Positions 10,158-21,242 are shown, counted from the first letter of the stretch. The stretch is 64,000 nucleotides of DNA from Stenocarpella maydis (GCA_002270565.1 NQMI01000115.1:78323-142322), one strand, 5' to 3'. Made by a program: numbers and translations. Notes: generated by a model from the sequence alone, not told the origin.

Positions 10158-11706
10158 ACCCTTTGAAGAGTCAGATAATAAGGAGGTATCCAAGCTAATC
10201 AGCTAAGGAATATTCTAGTTTAAGTGATTTAATAAGCGAAAGCATAGAGGAATCTAAATCTTTAAATCTTATATTATTAGGAGGATTAAGAGTAAAATTG
10301 AGAAGCTATATAAGAAGTCCTGCCTTATTATTACTGGATTTAGTAATCTTATAAAGCATAAGATCCTTATATAGTTACTAATGGTATAATGTGTAAGTTA
10401 TTAACTTCTTATTGCTCTTATGCCTATGTTAATGATTAAGGGACTATATCTTGAGCTCCATAATGTTACCCAAGCCTATTCATAATCAAAATCTATACTT
10501 AAGAGGCCCATTCTATGCTACCTTCCCTCTGAAATAAGGGGCAAATACCTGGCTGGTATGATTATGAGGGTAATTAAGCCCTTATATGGCGTTATAGAAG
10601 CTGGTGTGCACTAGTGGGCTATATACTATAAGTACTATATCGAGAAGCTAGGGATGATTGTGTCTGCATATGACCCATGCCTCTTAATAGCTAACTACAG
10701 CAGCAAGGGCGTCTTTAGTATTACCGCTATGCAGACGGATAATACCCTTACCCTCTATACCCCAGCTTTTTCAGAGCTTGAAGAGCAGAAGATTAAGGAG
10801 GAGGAGATCTGTTATAAGCTAAAGGACAGGCTGACCCCTGAGAAATCACTGGACTTTAACGGCATAAAGATCACAATATTATATAATGGCATCATATATC
10901 TCAGATAGAAGGGCCAAGGGGTAAAGATATAGCTAGTTAACTATATGGCTGAGGACTGCATTCAATAGTATATGGAGTAGTATATAAGAGGAGTATATCT
11001 AGCTTCTATTTGCTACCTGGAAGCAGTATTTGACTTCTTTATTGCGGCTCAAATCTAAGACCCTAAAGAAGAGGACTGTACTAAGTTGAATAAGCAGCTA
11101 AAGTAGCAAGCAGACCACCTTAGCCGTAGCCTTGACTATATTCCTCTAGACCTTGCAGCAGCTAAGTTGATGATCTTTGTAGATAGCTCTTTTGCTAATA
11201 ATAAGAACCTTAGTTCTCAGATTGGCTATATAATTACCCTAGTAAATGAAATGCAAACCAAGCAACTATCTATATAGGAGATTACTGGAAATATCCTCCA
11301 TTAGTTATTAACTAAGTGTAAAAGGGTTACCTATAGCGTGCTTACTTCTGAGATTTATAGCATAGTTAATGGCTTTAATATGGGGATTGTGATAGCCGCT
11401 ACTCTGCGCTAAATTACTATACGCTTGAACCTGCTAGAGATCCCTCTCATTATTTATATAGATTCCTACTCTTTATATGAGTATCTGGTTAAGCTAGGGA
11501 TAATAAAAGAGAAACGCCTGATAATTAATGTGATGGTGTTAAGGCAGTTATATAAGAAGCATGAGATCCATAAGATCTGGTGGATTGCTAGGGACTATAA
11601 CCTAGTAGATGCCTTTATGAAGAGTACTCTAAATAAGGCATTAGAATGCCTTATTAATAATAATACCCTTATCATTAAGGTGGAAGGATATATAGACTAT
11701 AGCTAG
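10158..11706 (+). pseudogene. Degenerate copia reverse transcriptase and RNase H
   Basis: After the one-base deletion near 10161-10165 the frame continues as F-E-E-S and then the RVT_2 domain of copia elements. A well-kept part is 10654-10908 (S-A-Y-D-P-C-L-L-I and, further on, M-Q-T-D-N-T-L). M-Q-T-D-N corresponds to the usual M-Q-T-D-D active-site box, so the second catalytic Asp is now Asn. RNase H follows, with a clean stretch at 11425-11706 (I-D-S-Y-S-L-Y-E-Y-L and the W-W-I-A-R-D-Y-N segment ahead of D-A-F-M-K). The polyprotein ends at 11706. Loss of both catalytic Asp codons by GAT-to-AAT changes again fits RIP. Confidence 0.8.
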
Positions 11707-12661
11707 CTGGTGATGACCCATTCCTTTACCTAAATACTATATAAGGGATTATAACAATTGCTATAAGAATAGCTACCTATTGACTTGCCTAGCAAAAGCA
11801 TACCTTACGGCAGTTGACTGACCAATGCAACTTGGTTGGCAAAGCCACGCATACTAATGCCGCCCTACCCCAAAGGGGGAGGACTACCAATCATCACCAC
11901 TCTGAGCCCCGGATGGCAGTCAATAAGTACCCTAAGATACAAAAAGGGATTATATAGTACTAGCAACCAGCAAAACTTTAGATCCCCGTTGATTAGTTAC
12001 CTGTATCTTACCTTAAGGAGCTATATAGTTGGCTAATCTATAGTTTAAATCTATCCTAAGGGCGAGACCTTGTAGCTAAGATTTTTATAGTGGTACTTAT
12101 GCACTGAGGGTTTAGGTGATGAGGGTTACCACTATCCCACGGGCACTTAAGTTGCTAGCTGTGTTGTATTAAGCGTCCCCAGTCGAGATTTTGCAGTCTT
12201 GACTCCTGCTTAATGTGTGTTTTACATACTTACCCAGAGTGGCGTCGGATAGTGCATGCTCTGCTATGTATTTGCTGATAAGTTGGCTCTGATATGCTAT
12301 TTATTGCTGTTTACTATGATCCCTACCTGACCCAACTACTACTTCCTCCACCCCTACTAACTCTTGATATTGGCCTTTGATGGAGAGGGCTTTTACTGAG
12401 TGTTCTTTACTTAAATGGCCTTGGATGGAGAGGGCTTTTACTGATTCAGTTGTTATTAAACTCTATTGCTGATGTCTGCTGCTGGAAGATAGTTGATCTG
12501 CACTATACCCAATTTAGCTAATTATTAATACTTAGTTAGGGGAAGAGGGGGTCTAGAGATCCAGGTTTAGGAGGCCGGATAGTTATTATTTTAGTTCCAG
12601 GGTATCTAGATAATTATTATTCTAGTTTCGGGTAAATCCTTATTTAACCTTCTGATGAATT
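11707..12661. repeat. 3' flank of the copia relic, unresolved repeat DNA
   Basis: Non-coding AT-rich DNA, probably the 3' untranslated region and LTR of the plus-strand copia relic. A 28-bp direct repeat beginning GGCCTT and ending CTTTTACTGA occurs at 12372-12399 and 12417-12444 with one mismatch. No terminal LTR boundary could be fixed. It ends where the minus-strand element begins with TGTGCTATA at 12662. Confidence 0.5.
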
Positions 12662-12736
12662 TGTGCTATAGAATAGCATTCAGTTCAGCGTGTGTGTGTT
12701 TCGGCAGGGTCGCAGTATGGTGCTCTGAGGCGAATT
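12662..12736 (-). repeat. LTR fragment running into the N gap
   Basis: Begins TGTGCTATA and continues with an ATTCAGTTCAGCG block and a GGCGAATT block that also start the LTR copies at 16378 and 21518. The rest is hidden by Ns. This copy keeps CpG sites (GTTCAGCG, TTTCGGC) that are lost in the 21518 copy. Confidence 0.75.
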
Positions 12737-13428
12737 NNNNNNNNNNNNNNNNNNNNNNNNNNNNNNNNNNNNNNNNNNNNNNNNNNNNNNNNNNNNNNNN
12801 NNNNNNNNNNNNNNNNNNNNNNNNNNNNNNNNNNNNNNNNNNNNNNNNNNNNNNNNNNNNNNNNNNNNNNNNNNNNNNNNNNNNNNNNNNNNNNNNNNNN
12901 NNNNNNNNNNNNNNNNNNNNNNNNNNNNNNNNNNNNNNNNNNNNNNNNNNNNNNNNNNNNNNNNNNNNNNNNNNNNNNNNNNNNNNNNNNNNNNNNNNNN
13001 NNNNNNNNNNNNNNNNNNNNNNNNNNNNNNNNNNNNNNNNNNNNNNNNNNNNNNNNNNNNNNNNNNNNNNNNNNNNNNNNNNNNNNNNNNNNNNNNNNNN
13101 NNNNNNNNNNNNNNNNNNNNNNNNNNNNNNNNNNNNNNNNNNNNNNNNNNNNNNNNNNNNNNNNNNNNNNNNNNNNNNNNNNNNNNNNNNNNNNNNNNNN
13201 NNNNNNNNNNNNNNNNNNNNNNNNNNNNNNNNNNNNNNNNNNNNNNNNNNNNNNNNNNNNNNNNNNNNNNNNNNNNNNNNNNNNNNNNNNNNNNNNNNNN
13301 NNNNNNNNNNNNNNNNNNNNNNNNNNNNNNNNNNNNNNNNNNNNNNNNNNNNNNNNNNNNNNNNNNNNNNNNNNNNNNNNNNNNNNNNNNNNNNNNNNNN
13401 NNNNNNNNNNNNNNNNNNNNNNNNNNNN
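12737..13428. other. Assembly gap, 692 N
   Basis: An unbroken run of N. By position it should hold the rest of an LTR (about 0.55 kb) and the roughly 200-bp 3' untranslated segment seen at 17000-17204 in the neighbouring copy. Confidence 0.99.
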
Positions 13429-15286
13429 AACACCTAAAATTTAGGTGCTAGAAGGGCTTTTATAAGCCCGTCTGCTACCATTTTACTAGTCTCAAGGTAT
13501 TTAACTTTAAGGGTCCCCTTCTAAACTTCAGTACATAGGTAGTAGTACCTAAGAAGCATATGCTTAGTTCGTTAATGGTATAAAGGGTCCTTAGTAGTAG
13601 AGATAGCGCCCGTATTATCTCCATAGAGGATCGTTAGCCTAGGAATAAGCCTATTTAGTTCTATATAAAGCCCTTAAAGCCACTAGATTTCCCAAGTAGC
13701 CTCTATAAGCCCTATAAATTCAGCCTCTAGCGTTAATAATACTATAATGCTTCCTCACTTTGATTTCCAGGAAATGGGGCCTCCTCCTAGGGTAAATATA
13801 TACCCATACGTTGATTTAGAGGAGGCCTTATCCCCAGTATAGTTGCTATCAGAATAGCCTATAGGCTCTAGGAGAGAGCTCTATAGGGAGTCTTTAAGAC
13901 CCCTAGCAGAACACCTAATAGCAAGATGTTGATGGCTATTTAGGTACCTAAATAGGTTCTATGCAGCTACTAAATGCTGAGATTTGGATGCTTGGAAGGC
14001 TTAAGCTAGCTACTGGACCGGAAAGCTGATATCAGGCCTAGTTTGGGTAACTAAATATATAGCGGTACCTACTATAGCCTGGAAGTACTTGTATTGAATT
14101 CGGTTGAGTATAGGCCCTTTAATAGGGCCTAAGCTGACTAAGTTTGACTGGAGAGGAACTAAGATAGGCCTAGAACCCTCTAAGTTGAAGGTTCTAATAG
14201 CTTCCTCAATATACTGGCTCTGGGAGAGCTATAGGGTTTGATTAGGGCGGTCCCTAATGATTTGAATACCTAGAAAGAAGCTTGCAGGGCCCTTATCTTT
14301 TATAGTATATGCCTTATGGATTTAGTGTTTTAGGGCCTGAATTTTAGAGATTCCAGGCCCTATTATTAGGCAGTCGTTAATATAGGACACTATAAATACG
14401 CCTGACGCCCTGCTGTAGAAGACGGCGGAGTCTGAGAGTAGCGGTTTAAAGCCTAGACCTTTCAAAAGGTTAATAACTATCTGTTGCCACTCCCTAGGGG
14501 CCTGCTTTAGGCCGTATAGAGCTTTATTTAGCCGAATTATTTGCTAAGCAGAGGGGTTATAGCCAGCCCTAGCTAATAACCATTAAATTTAGCTACTAGT
14601 TTGGGCGGCAAATTCTTTGAACCCCTCTAGAAGCTCTATAAAGACCTATTCTTTCAGCATACTATTTAGGAAGGCACCTATAAAATCAATCTACTTGATT
14701 TCCCAGTCAAGAATAGCAGCTAGTGCTAGTAGTACCCTCTAGGTAGGAGGGCTAGAGGTTAAGGCGAAGGTCTCAGTAAAATCTACCCCTTTCCTCTATT
14801 AGAACCCTCTAACTACTAATCGGGCTTTAAATTTAAAGACCCTATTATTCTCATCCTTTTTCTCTTATAGGACTAGTCAACTGGTTATAGGCTTTCAACC
14901 TTCTGGAAGCTAATTTAATAGCCAAAATTCAAGGGTATTTTGCAAAATTAATTGCTCAAATTCGCTATAGATTGCCTATAGCCATTTAGCCCTATTAGGG
15001 CTTTTTAGCACCTGTTTCCAGGTCTGGGGGGCTGCAGCATTTATAGTACTAAACGCTATTTAGCGTGCTCTTTTGAAAATAGAGTAGACAATCTGTTTGG
15101 CGTATAATAGGTCCATTTCTTCAGGTAGAGTTGGCCCTATACCCTCTGGGGACGACTTTATAGGGCCTGAATTAGGCCCTATATCCTCTAATTCCCCGGA
15201 ACCCACAGTGGGGTCCCCTTCTGCAGAAAGTGCAGGTAAGCCTGAGAGAGGCTCTTCTGGGGGGTCTATTTGAGACCCAGCAGGTA
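13429..15286 (-). pseudogene. Copia RT/RNase H segment, RIP-mutated copy
   Basis: Minus-strand 3' half of the pol gene. It is collinear with 17205-18595 and its right end is collinear with 15288-15762. Relative to those copies it carries many A-for-G and T-for-C differences, which introduce stop codons; this copy has no frame above about 60 codons. The segment includes the start of the RVT_2 domain (near 15000-14800), the polymerase and the RNase H tail at the left end. It stops at a single n at 15287. Confidence 0.75.
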
Positions 15287-15287
15287 N

Positions 15288-16037
15288 ACTACTAATCGGG
15301 CTTTAAATTTAAAGACCCTATTATTCTCGTCCTTTTTCTCTCGTAGGACTAGTCGACTGGTTATAGGCTTTCGACCTTCTGGAAGCTGATTTGCTGGCCA
15401 AAATTCGAGGGTATTTTGCAAAATTAATTGCTCAAATTCGCTATAGATCGCCTGTAGCCATTTAGCCCTATTAGGGCTTTTTAGCACCTGTTTCCAGGTC
15501 TGGGGGGCTGCAGCGTTTGTAGTACTAAACGCTATTTGGCGTGCTCTTTTGAAAATAGAGTAGACGATCTGTTTGGCGTATGATAGGTCCATTTCTTCAG
15601 GTAGAGTTGGCCCTATACCCTCTGGGGACGACTTTGTAGGGCCTGAATTAGGCCCTATATCCTCTAATTCCCCGGAACCCACAGTGGGGTCCCCTTCTGC
15701 AGAAAGTGCAGGTAAGCCTGAGAGAGGCTCTTCTGGGGGGTCTATTTGGGACCCAGCAGGTACTGTAGGGCCTGAGAGAGGCCCTCCTGGGGGGTCTATT
15801 TGAGACCCAGCAGGTACAGCGGTTGTAGGGTCTATATCCCTATCTAGAGGGTCTAGGGGACCCTCTAATACCCCTTCTGGCCCAAAACCGCTACCAGTAT
15901 CTATACTGCTTAATTCCTCGTAAATCTTGAGAATAGAGGGGGCTACTAATAGTGTATAGAAAATCTAGGTTTATGTAGCTTTTCCTACTAAGGAATCAAG
16001 ATAGGGACCTAATAATGAATACTATCAAGGGCTTCTT
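15288..16037 (-). pseudogene. Copia RT N-terminal segment, little-mutated copy
   Basis: The minus-strand frame 15682-15266 encodes the linker and the start of the RVT_2 domain. It contains S-Y-A-K-Q, N-R-A-K-W-L-Q-A-I-Y-S-E-F-E-Q-L, an R-K-P-I-T-S-R-L-V-L segment and F-K-A-R-L-V, which are classic copia RT entry motifs. The right part encodes a proline/glycine-rich region built on a tandem repeat of about 48 bp (near 15708-15815), which may explain the broken assembly at 15287. Compared with 14803-15286 it retains CpG and TGG/CAG codons, so it escaped most RIP. It ends at the adapter-like palindrome. Confidence 0.8.
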
Positions 16038-16075
16038 CTGTCTCTTATACACATCGAGATTTGTGTAAGAGACAG
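16038..16075. other. Residual sequencing adapter (Tn5 mosaic-end junction) in the assembly
   Basis: A 38-base near-palindrome starts CTGTCTCTTATACACATC and ends AAGAGACAG. It agrees at 35 of 38 positions with the double mosaic-end junction left by transposase-based mate-pair library circularisation, as I recall that adapter. It sits inside a repeat where the flanks come from different element copies. I read it as a mate-pair junction wrongly built into the consensus rather than a genomic sequence. Confidence 0.85.
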
Positions 16076-16377
16076 CCCTAAGGGCTTTCATTTTAATAGC
16101 AGGAAGGAGATAAATACCCAGCTATAGGGCCTAAAGCTATAGGCATAAGGGCATGGCCTTTTCAACAAGTAGCACCTATATTCACAAGCAAAACAATCTA
16201 ATAGAACACTCCATTCAAGTAATTCTAGACCATCTTAAGGCTACTATGCTCGCTGCAGGCCTACCGCTATACCTATGGTGTTTTATTATACCTTGCCATT
16301 CTTACCGAGCTTATTAACTCAACACCTAACCCATAAAGACTCACAAGGCCTATCAAGAGCTATCTTTGGAGGAAATA
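16076..16377. repeat. Repeat DNA between adapter junction and LTR
   Basis: About 300 bp of non-coding, moderately AT-rich sequence downstream (in element orientation) of the 3' LTR. Nothing coding is recognisable. Because it adjoins the adapter junction, its position here may be wrong. Confidence 0.5.
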
Positions 16378-16999
16378 TGTGCTATAATGCATTCAGTTCA
16401 AGCCGGTGTTTCGGGCAGGGTCAGCAGTTAGTGCTTCTGAGGCGAAATTCGACCAGTTGGGACCAATGGCGTTCTGGGGAAAACTTTGTATTGAGATTAA
16501 GTTGGGCTTCTGTAAGCCTCCTTATATACCCCTCGCGAACCTGGTCTACCCCTGGCCGCCTGCGGTAGGCTCTGGTTCAAATTTGCAAATGCCGGAGAAC
16601 TCGCCCTTCCAACACACCCCCCACCCTTCTTTGGTTCCAAAAGCCCCCAGCCAGCCATCCATAGCCCTGGTAATGCCCAAATTAAGTACATACAAACTTC
16701 AGAAATCATGCTATCCAATGCACTAAGTTATATACTTTTGGGTAAGAAATAAGGGTAATTCAGAAGCGTCTGAATTAAGGGTGCAAAATCGCAGGCAAAA
16801 TTATCGACCTCCACGGCACCAAAACCAATCTGGTTCGCGCCACGAACTAAGCGTACTTGACGAAAATCGCCTGACTCGGAAGAAGTCTAGGGGTACTCCT
16901 TACTAGAAGTCTAGGTTAACTCCTTAAAACGAAGTCTAGGGCGGGTACTCCTTGAGGAAGTTCCAACGCCCCCCTGCTGAGCGGTTTCCGTTTATACCA
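16378..16999 (-). repeat. 3' LTR, least mutated copy, followed by polypurine tract
   Basis: About 622 bp, TG at 16378-16379 and CA at 16998-16999 on the plus strand. On the minus strand the purine-rich tract AGAAGGGG (plus-strand positions about 17000-17007) lies immediately upstream of the LTR start, the expected place for second-strand priming. The LTR contains three imperfect copies of a unit of about 24 bp with the core GAAGTCTAGG (about 16880-16960). The corresponding region of the 21518 copy has four. CpG sites are well kept. Confidence 0.8.
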
Positions 17000-17204
17000 C
17001 CCCTTCTGTTGAGGATATAGGCTCCTAATAGCGTTATGGCCATTTAACCTTATTTCTTGAAAATGGGAAACGTGAGAGAGAAATACAAGAAAAACACCCC
17101 ACCTTATCAGGAAGAAAATCTATCTATGGAAGAAATAGGGCTAGAGGGGCCCTATTGGCCCTCTTTTAATCCACTAACTCTGCCAGATCTAGTAGGCCTA
17201 GAAA
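17000..17204 (-). repeat. 3' untranslated segment of the copia element
   Basis: About 205 bp between the end of pol and the 3' LTR, starting (element orientation) after the RNase H tail and ending in the polypurine tract. No frame. The equivalent segment of the left copy is hidden in the N gap. Confidence 0.6.
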
Positions 17205-18595
17205 CACTTGAAATTTAGGTGCTGGAAGTGCTTTTGTAAGCCCGTCTTCTACCATTTTACTGGTCTCGAGGTATTTAACTTCGAGGGTCCCCTTCTGAAC
17301 CTCAGCACGTAGGTAGTGGGACCTAAGAAGCGTGATTGCTTAGTTCGTTGTGGTGGTGAAGGGTCCTAGCAGTGGAGGATAGCGCCTCATATCTCCATAA
17401 GAGGTCGTTAGGCCTAGGGATAGGGCCGATATATCAGGTTCCTAGTATAGAGCCCTCGAAGGCCCACTGATTCCGAAGTAGCCTCTATAAGGCCTATAAA
17501 TTCAGCCTCTAGGGTTGATAACCAGCTATAGGTGCTTCCTCGCTTTGATTTCCAGGAAATTGGCCCTCCTCCTAGGGTAAATAAATACCCATACGTTGAT
17601 TTAAAAGAGGCCTTATCCCTAGCATAATCGCTATTAGAATACGTACGCATAATACTCTAGGAGAGAGCTATGGTAGGAGTCTTTGCGAGGACCCCTAGCA
17701 GAATACTTAATAGCAAGGTGTCGATGGATATTTAGGTACCTAAACAGGTTCTGTGCAGCTACTAAATGCTGGGGGAAGGGTTGCACTGGGACGAAGCTAG
17801 GGTCCAGTGGGTAGACTAAAACCATGCGTGGTGCCCCACTATGGTTGAAAGTGCTTGTGTTGGATTCGGTCGAGTATAGGCCCCTCGATAGGGCCTAAGT
17901 TGTCTAAGTTTGGCTGGAGAGTAACTGAAATAGGCCTAGATCCCTCTAAGTTGAAGGTTTTAATAGCTTCCTTAATATATTGGCTCTGGGAGAGCCATAT
18001 GGTTCGATTAGGGCGGTCCCTGTCTCTTATAGACATCTATATTTTTATAAGAGACAGTTCTATAGCATACGCCTTATAAATTTAGCATTTTAGGGCCTAA
18101 ATTTTAAAGATTCCAGGCCCTATTACTAGGCAGTCGTCGGCGCACGTAGGACAGTACATAGGGCCTGACGCCCTTTGGTAGGAAGCCGCGGAGTTGAAGA
18201 GTAGCGGTTTTGGAGGCCTAGAACCTTCTCAGGAAGGTCAATAACTATCTGGTGCCACTCCCTAGGGGCTTTCTCTTAGGGACCTGAATATAGATGCTTA
18301 GTTTAGGTGCCGGAAATTATCTGGCTGGATCAGAGGGTTATAGCCCCGCCCTTGGTTAAATAGCCGAATGAATTTGGACTACTAGTTTGGGGGGGCCATG
18401 ATTCTTTTGAAAACCCCCGTCTGAAAGCTCTCCCATAAAAGGACCTGTTCTTTCAGGCGTACTATTTAGGAAGGCAACTATAAAATCGATCTGCTTGATT
18501 TCCCAGTCAAGAATGAAGCTAGTGTAGTACGTACCTCGGTAGGAGGGCTAGAGGTTGAGGCGAAGGGCTCAGTAAAATCTACCTTTTCCTCTGTG
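17205..18595 (-). pseudogene. Copia RT/RNase H segment, second copy
   Basis: Minus-strand frames 18036-17839, 17825-17634 and 17650-17414 give, in order, the RT C-terminus (R-P-N-R-T-I-W-L-S-Q-S-Q-Y-I), the thumb region (Q-H-L-V-A-A-Q-N-L-F-R-Y-L-N) and RNase H (S-D-Y-A-R-D-K-A-S-F-K-S-T-Y-G-Y-L-F, then S-T-L-E-A-E-F-I). These are typical of copia RNase H. The frame is split by small indels. A second adapter-like palindrome at 18020-18057 replaces about 46 bp present in the 13429-15286 copy. The segment breaks off at about 18595, where it jumps to the pre-integrase region with no integrase core between. Confidence 0.78.
18020..18057. other. Second residual adapter-like junction
   Basis: A 38-base near-palindrome beginning CTGTCTCTTATA and ending ATAAGAGACAG, agreeing at 34 of 38 positions with the same transposase adapter junction as at 16038. 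Aligned to the sister copy (14253-14301), it stands in place of about 46 bp of ordinary RT sequence, which a natural insertion would not do. Confidence 0.8.
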
Positions 18596-19775
18596 AATTC
18601 TTGACTACAATAGGGCACTTATTATAAGGCATAGGCTTAATAGAAAAGGTATCCCCTTTTAAAGAGTCTAGTATAATCTTTTAAATTATTAATAGGCTTG
18701 TAATTTAGCCTATGGACTGCCTTGGCCCTATTATAGGCTAGGTATAGAAAATCCCCTTTTGAGATTGAATTAAAATTAGGTACCTCTTGGGCTATCTTAG
18801 CTATCTTCTTTAGTAGATGAAGACTAATATGCCCTAATCTCTTGTGCTAGAGATAGGCTAGTTTAAGTAGCTTAGGGGACCCTTTAGAAGGTTTAGTGGC
18901 CTATATAGGCTATTTAGTGGCTTTCTTGGAAGGCAAGAGGCCTTCTAAAAGAAGATCTTTTAGGTCCTCTATAGCCCTATCCCCCCTATTTCCTATAGGC
19001 GGTTCTATCCATAGGGAAGAACCTGTAGAAGGGGGTATGTAAGGGACCCATACCAGAAGACCCTGTAACTTAGAATTAGGTGATACTAGCCTAGATTCTG
19101 AGGCAATAGAGCCTATAGAGGACCCAGAAGGGCCTAATTCTTCCTTTAAAAGAATAGGCTCTTGAGGGGTAGGGATCTTTTCATAGTCCCTAGCTGCTTT
19201 CCTATTAAAAGGAGGCAGCACTATCTCTAAGGCGTTTGTACTACTACTGGGGATGTAGTATATACTATTATCCTGGGTAGTATAAGTCTCTAGGGCCTAT
19301 ATCCCCTTCTAAGGGATAAAAATCCCGTTTTAGAAGGGTCTAGGTGCATAATTAGTTACTCATCAGCCCTATATAGGGTATTCCTTAAGAGGTAACCCCT
19401 AGCACTATAGTGGTAAAGGCTACTAAAGATACTGATATCCATAGAGGGCATATATAGTGCCTCCTTTAGAACTAGATGCTCGGTCTTAGCTGGGCTTTTA
19501 GGGCTAATTACTTGAAATATAGCAGTGTCTTTACCTAAGAGGTATACCCTACCCCTACCTGTTTGTAGGTATTTAAAATTGCTGGTTGTTACTAAATCAG
19601 TGAATAAAGAATGGCTATTTACTATATGTACTATAGAACCAGTATTGTATAATAGGGCAGTAGGCCTTTTAGGCCTAGAAGGCTTAGGGCCCTTCTTAGG
19701 GGGCCCTTTTGATTGTAAACCCCTATAGCAGTGCTTATAGGGGCTTTCTGAGGCTATAGATGAGTTTTGAATCAC
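18596..19775 (-). pseudogene. Copia protease to pre-integrase segment
   Basis: On the minus strand, 19775-19356 holds the protease: L-L-Y-N-T-G-S-I-V-H-I-V-N-S, where the active-site D-T-G is now N-T-G (one G-to-A step). The 19221-18910 frame is a glycine/proline-rich linker. Downstream (about 18840-18600) is a pre-integrase motif H-K-R-L-G-H-I-S-L-H-L-L-K-K, including the first zinc-binding His residues. The integrase catalytic core that should follow is missing, because the sequence changes to RT at 18595. Confidence 0.75.
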
Positions 19776-21242
19776 TAGGCTATATTACCTAAGAATAGCT
19801 CTTACTAGAGCTGATTCTTTTTATTATAGGCTATAGCCTAATGTATAAGTATAATCCCCTGAATTTTCAGGGGGCTTCTTATTGGGTGGTTTAGGCTTTA
19901 TGGATTTTTTCTTGCTACTAGAGCCCCTAGATCTCTTATTAGGCTTATTTTTTTAGCCTTTTTAGGGTCCTGCCCTTTGCTTTAGGCTTTTTTAGGCCTA
20001 AAACTGTTTTCAGGCTTCTAAGGGAGGTTTCTATCCCCCCTTAGTAATCTGATAGGATACTAAAGAGGATTTCTAGTCTCTTCTAGTATATCTGCTATAA
20101 GAACTATAGATTTAGCCTATTGTAGGCTGGCTAGCTTTTAGCATATGAATAGTTCTTTTAAGCTGCTCTGCCTATTATGGAAATACTCTTTTTAAGGAGC
20201 CTAGGTACTGATTTATTAAGTTAGTTAGCTCTATTTGAGCCCCAGCAAGCTATAGCCTGGAAATTAGGCTATTAAACTGAGCATTAAATTCCCTAGGATT
20301 TATATTAGAAGTATATTTTAGGGAGTGAAATTCCCTATATAGTGAATCTCTCATAGATCTATAGAATGGAAATACTGGTTCTTTAGTAGCTTGTAAGCTT
20401 TTATAGGGCCTGAGATCCAAGCAATAGTAGCCTGTGGGCTTAAAGATAGGCTATCTCTTAAGAGTATTAAGAGAATAGCCTGATTACTATTACTTAGGCT
20501 ATTAGCTATAGAAGGGTCTGTGAGAAATTGGCTGTACCCTATAGCCTGTAGTATAATAGCTAGCGCTTGCTTCTACTGGTTGAAATTTTCAGGGCCTTTT
20601 AGGTGATATGTCTCTGGGAAGGTGTATATCTTCTTAGAGAGCTTCTTACTAAAATTGGAACTAAATCTAGTGGGTTCTGGCTGCCTTCTAGGGCCTATAG
20701 GCCCATGGTTGGGGCCTATAGGCCCCTTCTATAGGGCCTACGGGCCCTATAGAAGGACTTTCTATGTCCATAGGCTCCGAGGGGGCTGTCTGGGGCACTT
20801 GAGGTGCTGGAGGCGCCGGCTGGGGCGCCTGCTGGGCTACTAGGGCCGATAGGCCCTGAATAGCAGTAGTTAATTCCCCTAGCATACCTTGAAGGGTATT
20901 GCTAGTGGCTATTTGCTGAGCTACTAGCTCTTGCATAGACTCCAAACGGCTGTTTAGGTCTAAAATCTACTGATTTTGCAGATCTAGGCGCTCTAATAGA
21001 GGCCTATTCCCCTGGGAATTAGGGGGAGTCCCCTCTATAGGGACACTGGAAGCTATTGGCTGTTGAGAAAGATTAAATATACCTAAAAGAATAGGTATAT
21101 AAGGGGCAGAATATTGCTGAAAAGCGTGATTTATAGCAGCCTTAATAATATAGCTATATATTTCCTTAGTGCCTATTCTGTAGAAATTATAGGCGTAACC
21201 CTCTAATATGTAGTCTCTTAAGTGAAACTTTCCCTTATACAA
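19776..21242 (-). pseudogene. Copia gag segment
   Basis: The frame opens at 21242 (M-Y-K-G-K-F-H-L-R) and runs through 20967. It continues after one stop into 20945-20688, a helical segment (E-L-V-A-Q-Q-I-A-T-S-N-T-L-Q) followed by an alanine/proline/glutamine-rich stretch and a G-P-I-G-P repeat tail. The rest of gag to about 19800 is heavily broken by stop codons. The protein type, a gag with a GP-rich tail ahead of a copia protease, is inferred from position and composition rather than from a sequence family I can name. Confidence 0.65.

Larger units (their letters stand above)
6341..11706 (+). mobile_element. Ty1/copia-type retrotransposon relic, collinear gag-pol
   Basis: A single gag-pol reading frame can be followed from the ATG at 6341 to the stop at 11704-11706. 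It is broken by many in-frame TAG/TAA codons and by one one-base deletion near 10161-10165. Domain order is gag, zinc knuckle, aspartic protease, integrase, reverse transcriptase, RNase H, the order that defines Ty1/copia elements. Most lesions are TAG or TAA at places where CAG/CAA or TGG codons would fit, and catalytic Asp codons have become Asn, as C-to-T change on either strand predicts. The LTRs are not delimited: a search by eye of the 750 bp on either side gave no convincing direct repeat. The element is dead. Confidence 0.88.

Noticed and set aside
12655..13444. Three long open frames over the N gap (250-260 codons)
   Set aside because: They exist only because N codons are not stops; no real residues support them.
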